Shown here piece after piece: positions 50,967 through 59,689 of a stretch of DNA of 64,000 nucleotides (positions are counted from its first letter, which is position 1; each line of letters opens with the position of its first letter). This DNA is from Oscillospiraceae bacterium (GTDB lineage Bacteria; Bacillota; Clostridia; Oscillospirales; Oscillospiraceae). The stretch lies in assembly GCA_910575695.1 (NCBI GenBank), contig CAJTGJ010000011.1, forward strand, positions 1 to 64,000, given 5' to 3'. Made by a program: the position numbers and the translations under genes. The notes under the pieces are model-generated. The model worked only from the letters and a program-made list of their open reading frames with translations, did not search any database and had not been told where the DNA came from.

Positions 50967-50995
50967 AGTATAACACGACAAAGGGGCGCTGTCAA
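50967..50995 (-). promoter_or_regulatory. Promoter of the ABC-F gene
   Basis: TTGACA, exactly 17 nt, TATACT on the minus strand: near-perfect consensus. Transcription would give a leader of about 225 nt. The leader also contains a CCATTCCCGGGAATGG palindrome that could take part in alternative folding. Confidence 0.85.
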
Positions 50996-51057
50996 CCCGT
51001 TCAGCCGGGGGATGGAGAAATTTCCCCGCCAAAATGCCGGACAGGCGAAATTACACC

Positions 51058-51086
51058 TTGACGAATTTTGGAGGATGTGTCATAAT
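51058..51086 (+). promoter_or_regulatory. Promoter of the Ppx/GppA-MgtC operon
   Basis: TTGACG, 17 nt, CATAAT. It leaves a long untranslated leader of about 180 nt (51093-51272) in which I see no gene or riboswitch I can name. Confidence 0.65.
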
Positions 51087-51272
51087 AACAGCACAGGGAT
51101 TCCGAATGGATTCGCGGCATGGGCGGCGGGTCTGCCATACAATTTGATTTTCACATAGAGGATAGAGGACTGGGCCCGCGTACAATAGGTTGGCTCCGGT
51201 CTTTTGTTATGTCCGGGCAGAATATCATTACCTCAGGACGCCGCAGGGCGGTCCGCAGACAGGGAGGCATCC

Positions 51273-52187
51273 ATGAGCAGAAAAGCAATCATTGACATCG
51301 GTTCCAACTCCATCAAGTTTTTCGTGGGCGAGCTGGCCCCGGACCGCTCCATCACCACCGTAGCGGATACCAGCGAGGTCACCCGCCTGAGCGAGGGCCT
51401 GGACAGGACCGGCGGGATCAGCCCCCAGGTGATGGAGCGCAATGTAAACGCTGTGGCAGCGTTTCAGGCCAGGGCGGTGGAGCTGGGGGCGGATCAGACG
51501 GCGGCGGTGGGCACCATGGCGCTGCGCTGCGCCAAAAACAGCGGCGAATTTGTCCGCCGGGTAAGGGAAGCCTGCGGCGTGGAGGTGCGCGTCATCCCTG
51601 GGGAGGAGGAGGCCCGCCTGTCTTATCTGGCCGCGCACTCCGGCCTGGCTCTCCAGGGCGGCGAATTGGTGGTCTTTGACACCGGCGGCGGCTCCACCGA
51701 GTTCATCTTCGGCCGGGGCGCCGAGGTGGTCAAGCGTTTCAGCGTCAACCTGGGGGCGGTGCGCATCACCGAAAATTATCTGAAATCCGACCCGGTCACC
51801 CCGGACGAGGTGGAAGCCGCCCTGGCCCAGATCGACCGGGAATTTGCCCGGGCCGGTGTGGGGGGCCGTCCCGCCCAGCTGGTGGGCATTGGCGGCACCG
51901 TCACCAGCATGAGCGCCGTCAAGCACAAAATGGCCCGATACGACCCCGATGTGATCCAGGGCTCTACCCTGACCCGGGCCGACATCCAGGCCCAGATCGG
52001 CGGGTACAGCGCCAAGACCATCGAGGAGCGCCGCACCATCCCCGGGCTCCACCCCGGGCGGGCGGACGTGATTCTGGCGGGGGCCTGCATCCTGGACGTG
52101 ATCACCCGCCGCCTGAACGCGGACAGCCTCACCGTCAGCTACCGGGGCCTGCGCCACGGCCTGGCCTATGATCTGTTCCAGGCGTAA
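51273..52187 (+). CDS. Ppx/GppA family phosphatase (short form)
   Basis: 304 aa, ATG behind GGGAGG. IDIGSNSIKFFVGE, GEEEARLSY, VFDTGGGSTEF and GIGGTVTSM are the ASKHA-fold phosphate-binding motifs. The C-terminal HD-like domains of full-length GppA/Ppx are absent, as in many Firmicute versions. It hydrolyses polyphosphate or (p)ppGpp-related substrates; which one cannot be told. It lies 23 nt before the first MgtC gene. Confidence 0.9.
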   Translation: MSRKAIIDIGSNSIKFFVGELAPDRSITTVADTSEVTRLSEGLDRTGGISPQVMERNVNAVAAFQARAVELGADQTAAVGTMALRCAKNSGEFVRRVREACGVEVRVIPGEEEARLSYLAAHSGLALQGGELVVFDTGGGSTEFIFGRGAEVVKRFSVNLGAVRITENYLKSDPVTPDEVEAALAQIDREFARAGVGGRPAQLVGIGGTVTSMSAVKHKMARYDPDVIQGSTLTRADIQAQIGGYSAKTIEERRTIPGLHPGRADVILAGACILDVITRRLNADSLTVSYRGLRHGLAYDLFQA

Positions 52188-52210
52188 GCGGGGCAAAGGT
52201 GGTTACCGTG

Positions 52211-52930
52211 ATGGAAGAATTACTACAGTCTCTGCGGCAAATCAGCCTTGCCTCCACGGCGCTTCGCATGGCCCTGGCCATCCTGTTCGGCGGGCTGATC
52301 GGCATTGAGCGGGAGCAGCAGCGCCATCCGGCGGGCTTCCGCACCTATATGCTGGTGTGCCTGGGGGCCGCCACCACCATGATGCTCAGCCAGTACGAGT
52401 ATCTCATGCTCACCACCCGCTGGGCGGAGGCCCAGGAGGCCGTGGGGGCCGTCACCGACGTGACCCGCATCGGGGCGCAGGTCATCAACGGCGTGGGTTT
52501 CCTGGGGGCGGGCACCATCCTTGTCACCAGCCGCCGGGAGGTCAAGGGGGCCATCACAGCGGCGGGCCTGTGGGCGTCGGCGTGCATGGGGCTGGCCATC
52601 GGGGCGGGCTTTTACGAGTGCACCGTGGTGGGGTTCCTGCTGATTCTGGCCTGCGTCAAGGTGTTTCCCAAGGTGGAGAGCTTTTTGGTGTCCAGCTCCC
52701 GGAACCTGAGCCTTTACGTGGAGCCGCGCAGTATGCAGGACATCAGCGCCGTGACCGCGCGGATCAAGGCGCATCACATTGAGGTTTACGACATTGAATT
52801 GGAGAAGAACCGGGCCGGGGACGGCCTGGGAGCCGTTTACACCCTGCGCCTGCCCAAGCGGACGGCCCACGCCCAGGCCATCGCGGCCCTGTCCGAAATG
52901 GAGTGCATCCGGTGCATCAACGAGCTGTGA
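52211..52930 (+). CDS. MgtC/SapB family membrane protein 1
   Basis: 239 aa; ATG 8 nt after AAAGGTGG. The core has RMALAILFGGLIGIEREQQRHPAGFRTYMLVCLGAATTMM and IGAQVINGVGFLGAGTI, the MgtC signature with conserved Glu/Arg and Gly pattern. Five helices are followed by a cytoplasmic ACT-like domain. Linked in other bacteria to magnesium stress and ATP-synthase control. Confidence 0.9.
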   Translation: MEELLQSLRQISLASTALRMALAILFGGLIGIEREQQRHPAGFRTYMLVCLGAATTMMLSQYEYLMLTTRWAEAQEAVGAVTDVTRIGAQVINGVGFLGAGTILVTSRREVKGAITAAGLWASACMGLAIGAGFYECTVVGFLLILACVKVFPKVESFLVSSSRNLSLYVEPRSMQDISAVTARIKAHHIEVYDIELEKNRAGDGLGAVYTLRLPKRTAHAQAIAALSEMECIRCINEL

Positions 52931-52949
52931 CGGAAGGAGGGACGCAGAT

Positions 52950-53642
52950 ATGCTATCCTGTCTTGATTCCCTGCGGGACCTCAACCAGCTGTCCGTCATC
53001 GTGCGGATGCTGGCGGCGGTGCTGTGCGGCGGCACCATCGGCATCGAGCGCTCCCGGAAGCGCCGTCCGGCGGGCTTCCGCACCCATATCCTGATCTGCC
53101 TGGGCGCGGCCATGACCACCATGACCAGCCAGTTCCTGTACCTGGAGCTCCGCCTCTACACTGACATCGCCCGGTTGGGGGCGCAGGTGGTGGCGGGCAT
53201 CGGCTTCATTGGCGCGGGCACCATCATTGTCACCCGGAACCGCCGGGTCAAGGGGCTTACCACCGCCGCCGGACTGTGGGTGGCGGCGATCGTGGGGCTG
53301 TGCTGCGGCGCTGGCTACTACGAGGGGGCGGTACTGGCCTCGGTGCTGGTGCTGATGGCGGAGCTGTTCTTCTCCAAGCTGGAGTACCGGATCCTGGGCG
53401 CCGTGCCCCAGGTGCGCCTGCTCATCGTCTACAGGGACACCGGATGCCTCAACGAGGCAATCAAATACATACATGATTTTGACCTGAAAATCCTGGACAT
53501 GGAGATCCACAAGGGCGGTCAGGACGAGGTCGGGCACCCCTATACCAACTTCCTGGTGCAGATGCACCGGAAGATCAGGCTGGACGACCTGATCCGGGAT
53601 CTGAACCAGATCGAGGGCGTGTATACAGTGGAGGAGTTTTGA
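52950..53642 (+). CDS. MgtC/SapB family membrane protein 2
   Basis: 230 aa, ATG 9 nt after AAGGAGG. CGGTIGIERSRKRRPAGFRTHILICLGAAMTTM and LGAQVVAGIGFIGAGTIIV repeat the signature of protein 1, so the pair is a tandem duplication. The C-terminal domain (from about 150) is more diverged. A terminator follows. Confidence 0.9.
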   Translation: MLSCLDSLRDLNQLSVIVRMLAAVLCGGTIGIERSRKRRPAGFRTHILICLGAAMTTMTSQFLYLELRLYTDIARLGAQVVAGIGFIGAGTIIVTRNRRVKGLTTAAGLWVAAIVGLCCGAGYYEGAVLASVLVLMAELFFSKLEYRILGAVPQVRLLIVYRDTGCLNEAIKYIHDFDLKILDMEIHKGGQDEVGHPYTNFLVQMHRKIRLDDLIRDLNQIEGVYTVEEF

Positions 53643-53666
53643 CAACATTATCGCATGGAATACCCA

Positions 53667-53694
53667 AAAACCGCCGGGATTTCCGGCGGTTTTT
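53667..53694 (+). terminator. Rho-independent terminator after the MgtC pair
   Basis: ACCGCCGG and CCGGCGGT pair around GATTT, with A-run before and TTTTT after, so it may work in both directions. Confidence 0.85.
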
Positions 53695-53790
53695 GTTGGA
53701 TTGAGGGGCTCGGCCCGACGCCGGACAGAATGACCGTCCGGTACAGGAAAACATTGGTGCAAATCACCAAAGGAGGTCCTGGAAGCTGGC

Positions 53791-53819
53791 TTGCCTTTTC
53801 CGGGGAAAACGTGTATAAT
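53791..53819 (+). promoter_or_regulatory. Promoter of the MMPL-GLUG operon
   Basis: TTGCCT, 17 nt, TATAAT: perfect -10 and a half-consensus -35, 40 nt before the TTG start. Confidence 0.7.
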
Positions 53820-53858
53820 CAAGAAACAATTTCCAAAGTGAGAAAGGGGCGGGTCGCT

Positions 53859-56393
53859 TTGAGCAAGCAGACGGCGGGCGTGCGGGAAAAGCAGAGCCCG
53901 ATGGAGCGGATATCCGCGTTCATTGTGGACAAGCGGAAGGCGTTCTATCTGATGTATATCGGGATCGCTGTATTTTGCGTCTTTTCCAGCGGCTGGGTGG
54001 CGGTGAACGACGATTTGACCAGTTATCTGCCCGACGGCGCCGAGACCCGCCAGGGCCTCGCCGTCATGGAGGAGGAGTTCGTCACCTTCGGCGCCAGCCG
54101 GATCATGGTGGACAACCTCTCCTTTGGTCAGGCGGACGCGCTGGCGGAAGAGCTCCGGGGCGTCTCTGGCGTGAAAAGCGTGGAGTTTGACAACACCGAG
54201 AGCCACTATGCCCATGGCGCGGCGCTGTTTTCCATCACCTACGACGGCGCCGCTGGGGACGAGGTGAGCCTGACGGCGCTGGAGGAGGTCAAGGCCCTGC
54301 TGGAGGGCTACGACGCCTATTTCACCGGCGACACCGGCGGCTCCGCCTCCGAGAGCCTTGCCGCCGAGATGCAGGTGGTGATGGTGATCGCGGTGGTCAT
54401 CATCCTGCTGGTGCTCCTGTTCACCTCCCACACTTATATGGAGATCCCGGTGCTTCTGCTCACCTTCGGCATGGCGGCGCTGATGAACAAAGGCACCAAC
54501 TTCATCTTCGGGGAGATCTCTTTCGTGTCCAACTCGGTGGCGGTGGTGCTCCAGCTGGCCCTGGCCATCGACTACGCCATCATCCTGTGCCACCGGTACA
54601 CCGAGGAGCGGGAGCGGTTGGAGGCCCGGGAGGCGGTGGTGCTCGCCCTGAGCAAGGCCATCCCGGAGATCACCGGAAGCTCCCTGACCACCCTGTCCGG
54701 CCTGGGGGCCATGTGCTTTATGAAGTTCGGCATTGGCATGGACCTGGGATTGGTGCTGATGAAGGCCATCGTGCTGTCCCTGCTGGCGGTGTTCACCCTG
54801 ATGCCGGGACTGCTGATGAGCTTCAGCCCCCTCATCGACCGCACCCACCACAAAAATTTTGTGCCCAAGATTACCGCATGGGGCAGACTGGCGGTCAAAA
54901 CCCGCTTTGTCATGCCGCCGCTGTTCGTGGTGCTTCTGATCTGCGGCTTTATTTTCTCCAGCCGCTGTCCCTACGCCTACGGGGAGGCCGGCCTGTCCAC
55001 CATCCGCAAAAACGACGCCCAGCTGGCCCAGGAGCGGGTGGACAGCACGTTCGGCCGGGTGAATGTTCTGGCGGTGCTGGTGCCCCGGGGGGACTATGAG
55101 CAGGAGGGCCGCCTCCTGCGGGAGCTGGAGCAGATGCCGGAGACGGACACGGTGCTGGGGCTGGCGAACGTGGAGGCCGCGGACGGCTATATGCTCACCG
55201 ACAAGCTCACCCCCCGGCAGTTTGCCGAACTGACCGATCTGGACATCGAGGTTACCCGCCTGCTGTACTCCGCCTACGCTGTGGACCAGGAGAACTATGG
55301 GCAGGTGGTGTCCGGCCTGGACAGCTGCGGGGTGCCTCTGATCGATATGTTCCTCTATGTCTACGACATGATGGAGAAGGGCTACGTCACGCTGGACGCC
55401 GAGCTGACCCGTACCATTGAGGACCTGCACACCCAGCTGGTGGACGCCCAGCTCCAGCTCAAGGGGGAGAACTACAGCCGAATGGTGCTTCAATTAAATC
55501 TCCCGGAGGAGAGCGGGGAGACCTTCGCCTTCCTGGATACCCTCCATGAGACAGTGGCCCGGTATTACCCGGAGGACGCCCTGCTGGTGGGCAATTCCAC
55601 CAGCAGCCTGGACCTGTCCGCCTCCTTCAGCGGGGACAATGTGCTCATCGGCGTGCTGACCATTGTGTTTGTCGTCGTGGTGCTGATGTTCACCTTCCAG
55701 TCCGCCGGACTGCCTGTACTGCTGATCCTGGTCATACAGGGCAGCGTGTGGATCAATTTTTCCTTCCCCTATCTGCAGAACAGCCCGCTGTTTTTCCTCA
55801 GCTATCTGGTGGTCAGCTCCATCCAGATGGGCGCCAACATTGACTACGCCATCGTCATCGCCAACCGCTATGTGGAGCTGAAGCAGACCATGCCCTTGAA
55901 GGACGCGGTGGTCGAATCGCTGAACGAGGCGTTTCCCACCATCGTCACCTCGGGCACCATCCTGGCGTCGGCGGGGGTGCTCATCGGCTTGCTGTCCTCC
56001 AACCCGGCCATTGCCTCCATCGGGGTGTGCCTGGGCCGGGGCACGCTGATCTCCATCTTCCTGGTGATGGGCATCCTGCCCCAGATCCTGCTTTTGGGCG
56101 ACATCATCATTGAAAAGACCGCGTTTACCTTAAAAGCCCGCCTGCCCATCCAGAGCCAGAGCGGCAGTCTGCTGATCAACGGCCGCGTCCGGGGCTATGT
56201 GTCCGGCATGGTGGACGCCGAGTTCAACGGCGTGCTCCACGGGTCCATCAACGCCGCCGTGGCGGCGGGGGCCGTCCGGGACGAGCGGGAGCAGGCCCTG
56301 CCTGACAGCCGGACGGACCAGGCAAAAAAGCCGCCCGAGCCGGAACAGAAGGCGGAGGACAACGGGGGAGAGGAGGCGGATTCCCATGACTAA
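53859..56393 (+). CDS. MMPL/RND-family membrane transporter
   Basis: 844 aa from TTG; an ATG at 53901 is an alternative. It has two six-helix halves, each with a large outer domain after the first helix. Both halves carry the family's G-x-x-x-D-Y proton-relay motif (ALAIDYAIILCHRY and GANIDYAIVIANRY). SYLPDGAETRQGLAVMEEEF is typical of actinobacterial and clostridial lipid or surfactant-peptide exporters. The long hydrophilic C-tail (Lys/Glu-rich) is cytoplasmic. It overlaps the next gene by 8 nt. Confidence 0.9.
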   Translation: MSKQTAGVREKQSPMERISAFIVDKRKAFYLMYIGIAVFCVFSSGWVAVNDDLTSYLPDGAETRQGLAVMEEEFVTFGASRIMVDNLSFGQADALAEELRGVSGVKSVEFDNTESHYAHGAALFSITYDGAAGDEVSLTALEEVKALLEGYDAYFTGDTGGSASESLAAEMQVVMVIAVVIILLVLLFTSHTYMEIPVLLLTFGMAALMNKGTNFIFGEISFVSNSVAVVLQLALAIDYAIILCHRYTEERERLEAREAVVLALSKAIPEITGSSLTTLSGLGAMCFMKFGIGMDLGLVLMKAIVLSLLAVFTLMPGLLMSFSPLIDRTHHKNFVPKITAWGRLAVKTRFVMPPLFVVLLICGFIFSSRCPYAYGEAGLSTIRKNDAQLAQERVDSTFGRVNVLAVLVPRGDYEQEGRLLRELEQMPETDTVLGLANVEAADGYMLTDKLTPRQFAELTDLDIEVTRLLYSAYAVDQENYGQVVSGLDSCGVPLIDMFLYVYDMMEKGYVTLDAELTRTIEDLHTQLVDAQLQLKGENYSRMVLQLNLPEESGETFAFLDTLHETVARYYPEDALLVGNSTSSLDLSASFSGDNVLIGVLTIVFVVVVLMFTFQSAGLPVLLILVIQGSVWINFSFPYLQNSPLFFLSYLVVSSIQMGANIDYAIVIANRYVELKQTMPLKDAVVESLNEAFPTIVTSGTILASAGVLIGLLSSNPAIASIGVCLGRGTLISIFLVMGILPQILLLGDIIIEKTAFTLKARLPIQSQSGSLLINGRVRGYVSGMVDAEFNGVLHGSINAAVAAGAVRDEREQALPDSRTDQAKKPPEPEQKAEDNGGEEADSHD

Positions 56394-59300
56394 ACGGCTG
56401 TGGGGCCGGCTGCTGGCGCTGGCGCTGGCGGGGTGGCTGCTGGCCGCTCCGGCGCTGGCGGCGGAGACAGAGCCGGTGGAATTTGATATGGACGGGCCGC
56501 TGGTCACCATCGCCACGGTGGAGGAATTTCTGGCCTTTGGGAAATTCTGCGCCCTGGACACCTGGAGCCAGGGCAAAACAGTGGAGCTGGCGGCAGACCT
56601 GGACCTGTCGGAGGTGGAATTTGCCCCCATCCCCACCTTCGGCGGAGTGTTCCTCGGCGGGGAGCACACCATTTCCGGCCTGTCCGTCACCGGCGCCGGG
56701 TCCGCCCAGGGCCTGTTCCGGTATATCCAGCCCGGGGGCGTGGTGCAGGACCTGACGGTGGAGGGAACGGTGGCCCCGGCCGGCACCCAGTCCATCGTGG
56801 GCGGCATTGTGGGGGACAACTCGGGCGTCCTGCAAAACTGCGCCTTCCGGGGCACGGTGCAGGGGGACAGTATGGTGGGCGGCATCGCCGGACGCAATAA
56901 TGCCGGAGGGCAGATTATTGAGTGCTCCATGTCCGGCTCCGTGGGCGGCGGGAGCTCTGTGGGCGGCATCGCGGGCCGCAGCACAGGTCTGCTGATGACC
57001 TGCGAAAACAATGCGTCAGTGAACGTGACCCAGGCCGAGAGCGGGCCGGCCCTGACAGGCCCGGACGCCGAAGCCGCCCTGGAGGAGCTGGCCGGCGGGG
57101 GGAGCTATAACCTGCTCGTTGGCAGTTCGGATACCGGCGGCATTGTGGGCTGGTCCGACGGCGATGTGCAGGGCTGTGTGAACAACGGCGCGGTGGGCTA
57201 TCCCCACGTGGGCTATAACGTGGGCGGTATCGCCGGGCGGCAGAGCGGCAGCCTGTGGGAGTGCGTCAACAACGGCGCGGTCAACGGCCGCAAGGACGTG
57301 GGCGGCATCGTGGGACAGGGAGAGCCCTATCTGATCATCGAGCCCCGGGAGGACACCGTCGAGCGGCTCCGCCGGGAGCTGGACGCCCTGGACCAGCTGA
57401 TCGACAAGGCCATCACCGACGCCCAGGGCGCCAGCGGCGACATATCCGCCCGGCTGAGCGCCATGGGCGGCTTCACCGACACGGCGCTGGCCAATTCCCG
57501 CCAGCTTCTGGACCAGCTTTCCAGCTTTGCCGATGCCAACGTCAGCGCCGCCAACACACTGGCGAGCCGCCTGTCCGGCGCGCTGAACAAAATGAGCCCC
57601 GGGCTGGACGATCTGCTGGACGCGGGGGGACGGCTGGAGGAGCTGGCTGTCCAACTGGGCGAGGCCATGGACGCCCTGAACGGGGACGGCCAGCCGTCGG
57701 ACGGGCTGGAGGCCGCTGTGGAGCGCCTGCGTGAAGCGGGGGAGGAGCTGGCCGGGGCGGTGGACGGCGTGAAAAACGCCCAGGACCAGCTGCTCAGCGG
57801 CGATCCCGACCAGCAGCAGGCGGCGCTGGACGGGCTGAAAGACAGCGTTTCCCAGATGGAGGGCGCTTCTGGCGGGGTCTCCGCCGCCGCTGAGGCCCTG
57901 GATGAGTTCCGGACGTCGTTGGGCGGCTCCGGCTCCCTGTCCGAGACTCTGGGGGGTCTGCTGGACCAGCTGCGGGATGCCTCCGATTCCGCCGCCGGGA
58001 TCGGGACACTTCTCCGCCAGTCGGCGGAAGCCATCAGCGGCGCGGTCAGCGATTTGACCAGCCAGGGAAGCGTACAGTTTACCGCCCTGGGCGGTCAGTT
58101 CCGCCAGTCGGGGACCGGATTGATTAACGCCCTGGGCGGCCTGTCCAGCGAGATGGAGCGGCTGAACAGCAGCGCCAAGGCCGGGACCGACGCCCTGATC
58201 GAAGACCTGCGGCTTATCAACAGCCAATTCCGCATGGTGGTCGAAGTGATGATGGACGCCATGGAGGATATGGGCCAAAGCCCGGAGGACCGGCTGGATG
58301 AGTTCATTCAGGATACCTCTGAGGAGGACGCCGCCGCCACCCGGGAGGGCAAGGTGGCCAGCTGCCAGAACACCGGCACGGTGGACGGCGACCGGAACGT
58401 GGGCGGCGTGATCGGCGCTATGGGCATGGAATTTGACCTGGATCCGGAGGACGATGCCGCCAGCTACCTCTCCTTCGGCGCCGCCTACGAGACAAAAGCG
58501 GTGCTTCAGGGCTGCGTCAACTACGGCGGCGTCACCGCCAAGAAGGACTGCGCAGGCGGTCTGGTGGGCCGGATGGATTTGGGCACCGCCCTGGACTGTG
58601 AGGGCTACGGCCCGGTGGAGAGCACCGGCGGAAACTACGTGGGCGGCATCGCCGGCTGGGCGGACGCCTCGGTGCGCAGCTGCTGGTCCAAGAGCACCCT
58701 GTCCGGCGGGAATTATGTGGGCGGCGTGGCCGGATTGGCCCGCAGCCTGCGGGACTGCCGCGCCATCGCCACCGTCGCCCAGGGCAGCGAGTGCGTGGGG
58801 GCCATCGCCGGGAACATCCAGGAGGACGGCGTGCTGTCCGGCAACTGCTTTGTGGACACCGGTGTGGCCGGGGTGGACGGCGTGAGCTACATCGGGCGGG
58901 CGGAGCCTGTCTCCTTTGACGCCATGTCTGTTCTGGAGGGCGTGCCCGAGGCGTTTACCGCCTTTACCGTGACGCTGAGGGCGGACGGGAAGGTGGTGGC
59001 CCAGGTTCCGTTCCTCTATGGGGACGACCTGTCCCTGCTGGAACTGCCCCCGGTGCCCCAGCGGGCGGGGTGTTACGGCGTATGGCCCGAGCTTGACACA
59101 GCCAGCGGCAGCGCGGACGTGACGCTGGACGCGCTGTACAGCCCCTGGATCGACCTGCTGGCCAGCGAGGAGCGGTCCGACAAGCTGTCTCTGGCCCTGG
59201 CGGAGGGGCAGTTTACCAACAAGGCCGTTCTCCAGGTGGAGGACATCACCGAGGATCTGGCAAAAAAAGAGGATGACGCGTCGGTGACGTGGAACGTGGT

Positions 59301-59637
59301 CATCACCGGAAGCGGCCTGGGGGCGGAGGACGAGGTGCCGCTGCGCCTGCTCAGCCCCAAGGGCGGAGACGCCGATGTGTGGCAGTACGTGGACGGCGAC
59401 TGGGCGCGTGTGGACGTGGAGCGTAACGGGCGGTATCTGATGCTGACCATGAAGGGGCCCCAGGGCACGTTCTTCCTCCAGCCCAAATCGGCAGGGGCGG
59501 TGATCGCGCCTCTGATCGTGGCCGCAGCGGGCGTGGTGATCATCCTGCTGGCGGCGGGCCGCCTGCTTTGGAATAAACGGGGCAAAAAGGGGAGAAGACA
59601 GCCCCCTGGAGGGCCGTCTCCCCTGAAAAAGCCCTGA
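56386..59637 (+). CDS. Large GLUG-repeat and coiled-coil surface protein, membrane-anchored
   Basis: 1083 aa. The signal peptide ends ALAAE. GLUG-type repeats (GGIVGDNSG, GGIAGRNNAGG, GGIVGWSDG, GGIAGR) flank a central amphipathic region (about 320-650) rich in Leu/Ala heptads, like the extracellular coiled coil of YhgE/Pip-type proteins. A further GLUG block and a beta-rich domain precede a single C-terminal helix (IAPLIVAAAGVVIILLAAG) and a Lys/Arg tail. It is translationally coupled to the MMPL gene, so it probably works with it at the cell surface. Confidence 0.8.
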   Translation: MTKRLWGRLLALALAGWLLAAPALAAETEPVEFDMDGPLVTIATVEEFLAFGKFCALDTWSQGKTVELAADLDLSEVEFAPIPTFGGVFLGGEHTISGLSVTGAGSAQGLFRYIQPGGVVQDLTVEGTVAPAGTQSIVGGIVGDNSGVLQNCAFRGTVQGDSMVGGIAGRNNAGGQIIECSMSGSVGGGSSVGGIAGRSTGLLMTCENNASVNVTQAESGPALTGPDAEAALEELAGGGSYNLLVGSSDTGGIVGWSDGDVQGCVNNGAVGYPHVGYNVGGIAGRQSGSLWECVNNGAVNGRKDVGGIVGQGEPYLIIEPREDTVERLRRELDALDQLIDKAITDAQGASGDISARLSAMGGFTDTALANSRQLLDQLSSFADANVSAANTLASRLSGALNKMSPGLDDLLDAGGRLEELAVQLGEAMDALNGDGQPSDGLEAAVERLREAGEELAGAVDGVKNAQDQLLSGDPDQQQAALDGLKDSVSQMEGASGGVSAAAEALDEFRTSLGGSGSLSETLGGLLDQLRDASDSAAGIGTLLRQSAEAISGAVSDLTSQGSVQFTALGGQFRQSGTGLINALGGLSSEMERLNSSAKAGTDALIEDLRLINSQFRMVVEVMMDAMEDMGQSPEDRLDEFIQDTSEEDAAATREGKVASCQNTGTVDGDRNVGGVIGAMGMEFDLDPEDDAASYLSFGAAYETKAVLQGCVNYGGVTAKKDCAGGLVGRMDLGTALDCEGYGPVESTGGNYVGGIAGWADASVRSCWSKSTLSGGNYVGGVAGLARSLRDCRAIATVAQGSECVGAIAGNIQEDGVLSGNCFVDTGVAGVDGVSYIGRAEPVSFDAMSVLEGVPEAFTAFTVTLRADGKVVAQVPFLYGDDLSLLELPPVPQRAGCYGVWPELDTASGSADVTLDALYSPWIDLLASEERSDKLSLALAEGQFTNKAVLQVEDITEDLAKKEDDASVTWNVVITGSGLGAEDEVPLRLLSPKGGDADVWQYVDGDWARVDVERNGRYLMLTMKGPQGTFFLQPKSAGAVIAPLIVAAAGVVIILLAAGRLLWNKRGKKGRRQPPGGPSPLKKP

Positions 59638-59659
59638 TGGAATGGAATAAAAACGCAGA

Positions 59660-59689
59660 AACAGCCTGCCCCTTACGGGGCAGGCTGTT
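59660..59689. terminator. Bidirectional terminator between convergent genes
   Basis: AACAGCCTGCCCC and GGGGCAGGCTGTT pair perfectly around TTAC. On the minus strand it is followed by TCTGCGTTTTTATT, and its stem includes the last codons of the MATE gene. Confidence 0.8.

Noticed and set aside
50796-51158. A 120-codon plus-strand frame in the ABC-F leader region
   Set aside because: It overlaps the promoter, mini-ORF and terminator of the ABC-F gene on the other strand and has no recognisable domain.
52953-55493. An 846-codon minus-strand frame opposite MgtC and MMPL
   Set aside because: It crosses a terminator and a promoter on the other strand and has antisense-type composition; the plus-strand genes have clear family motifs.
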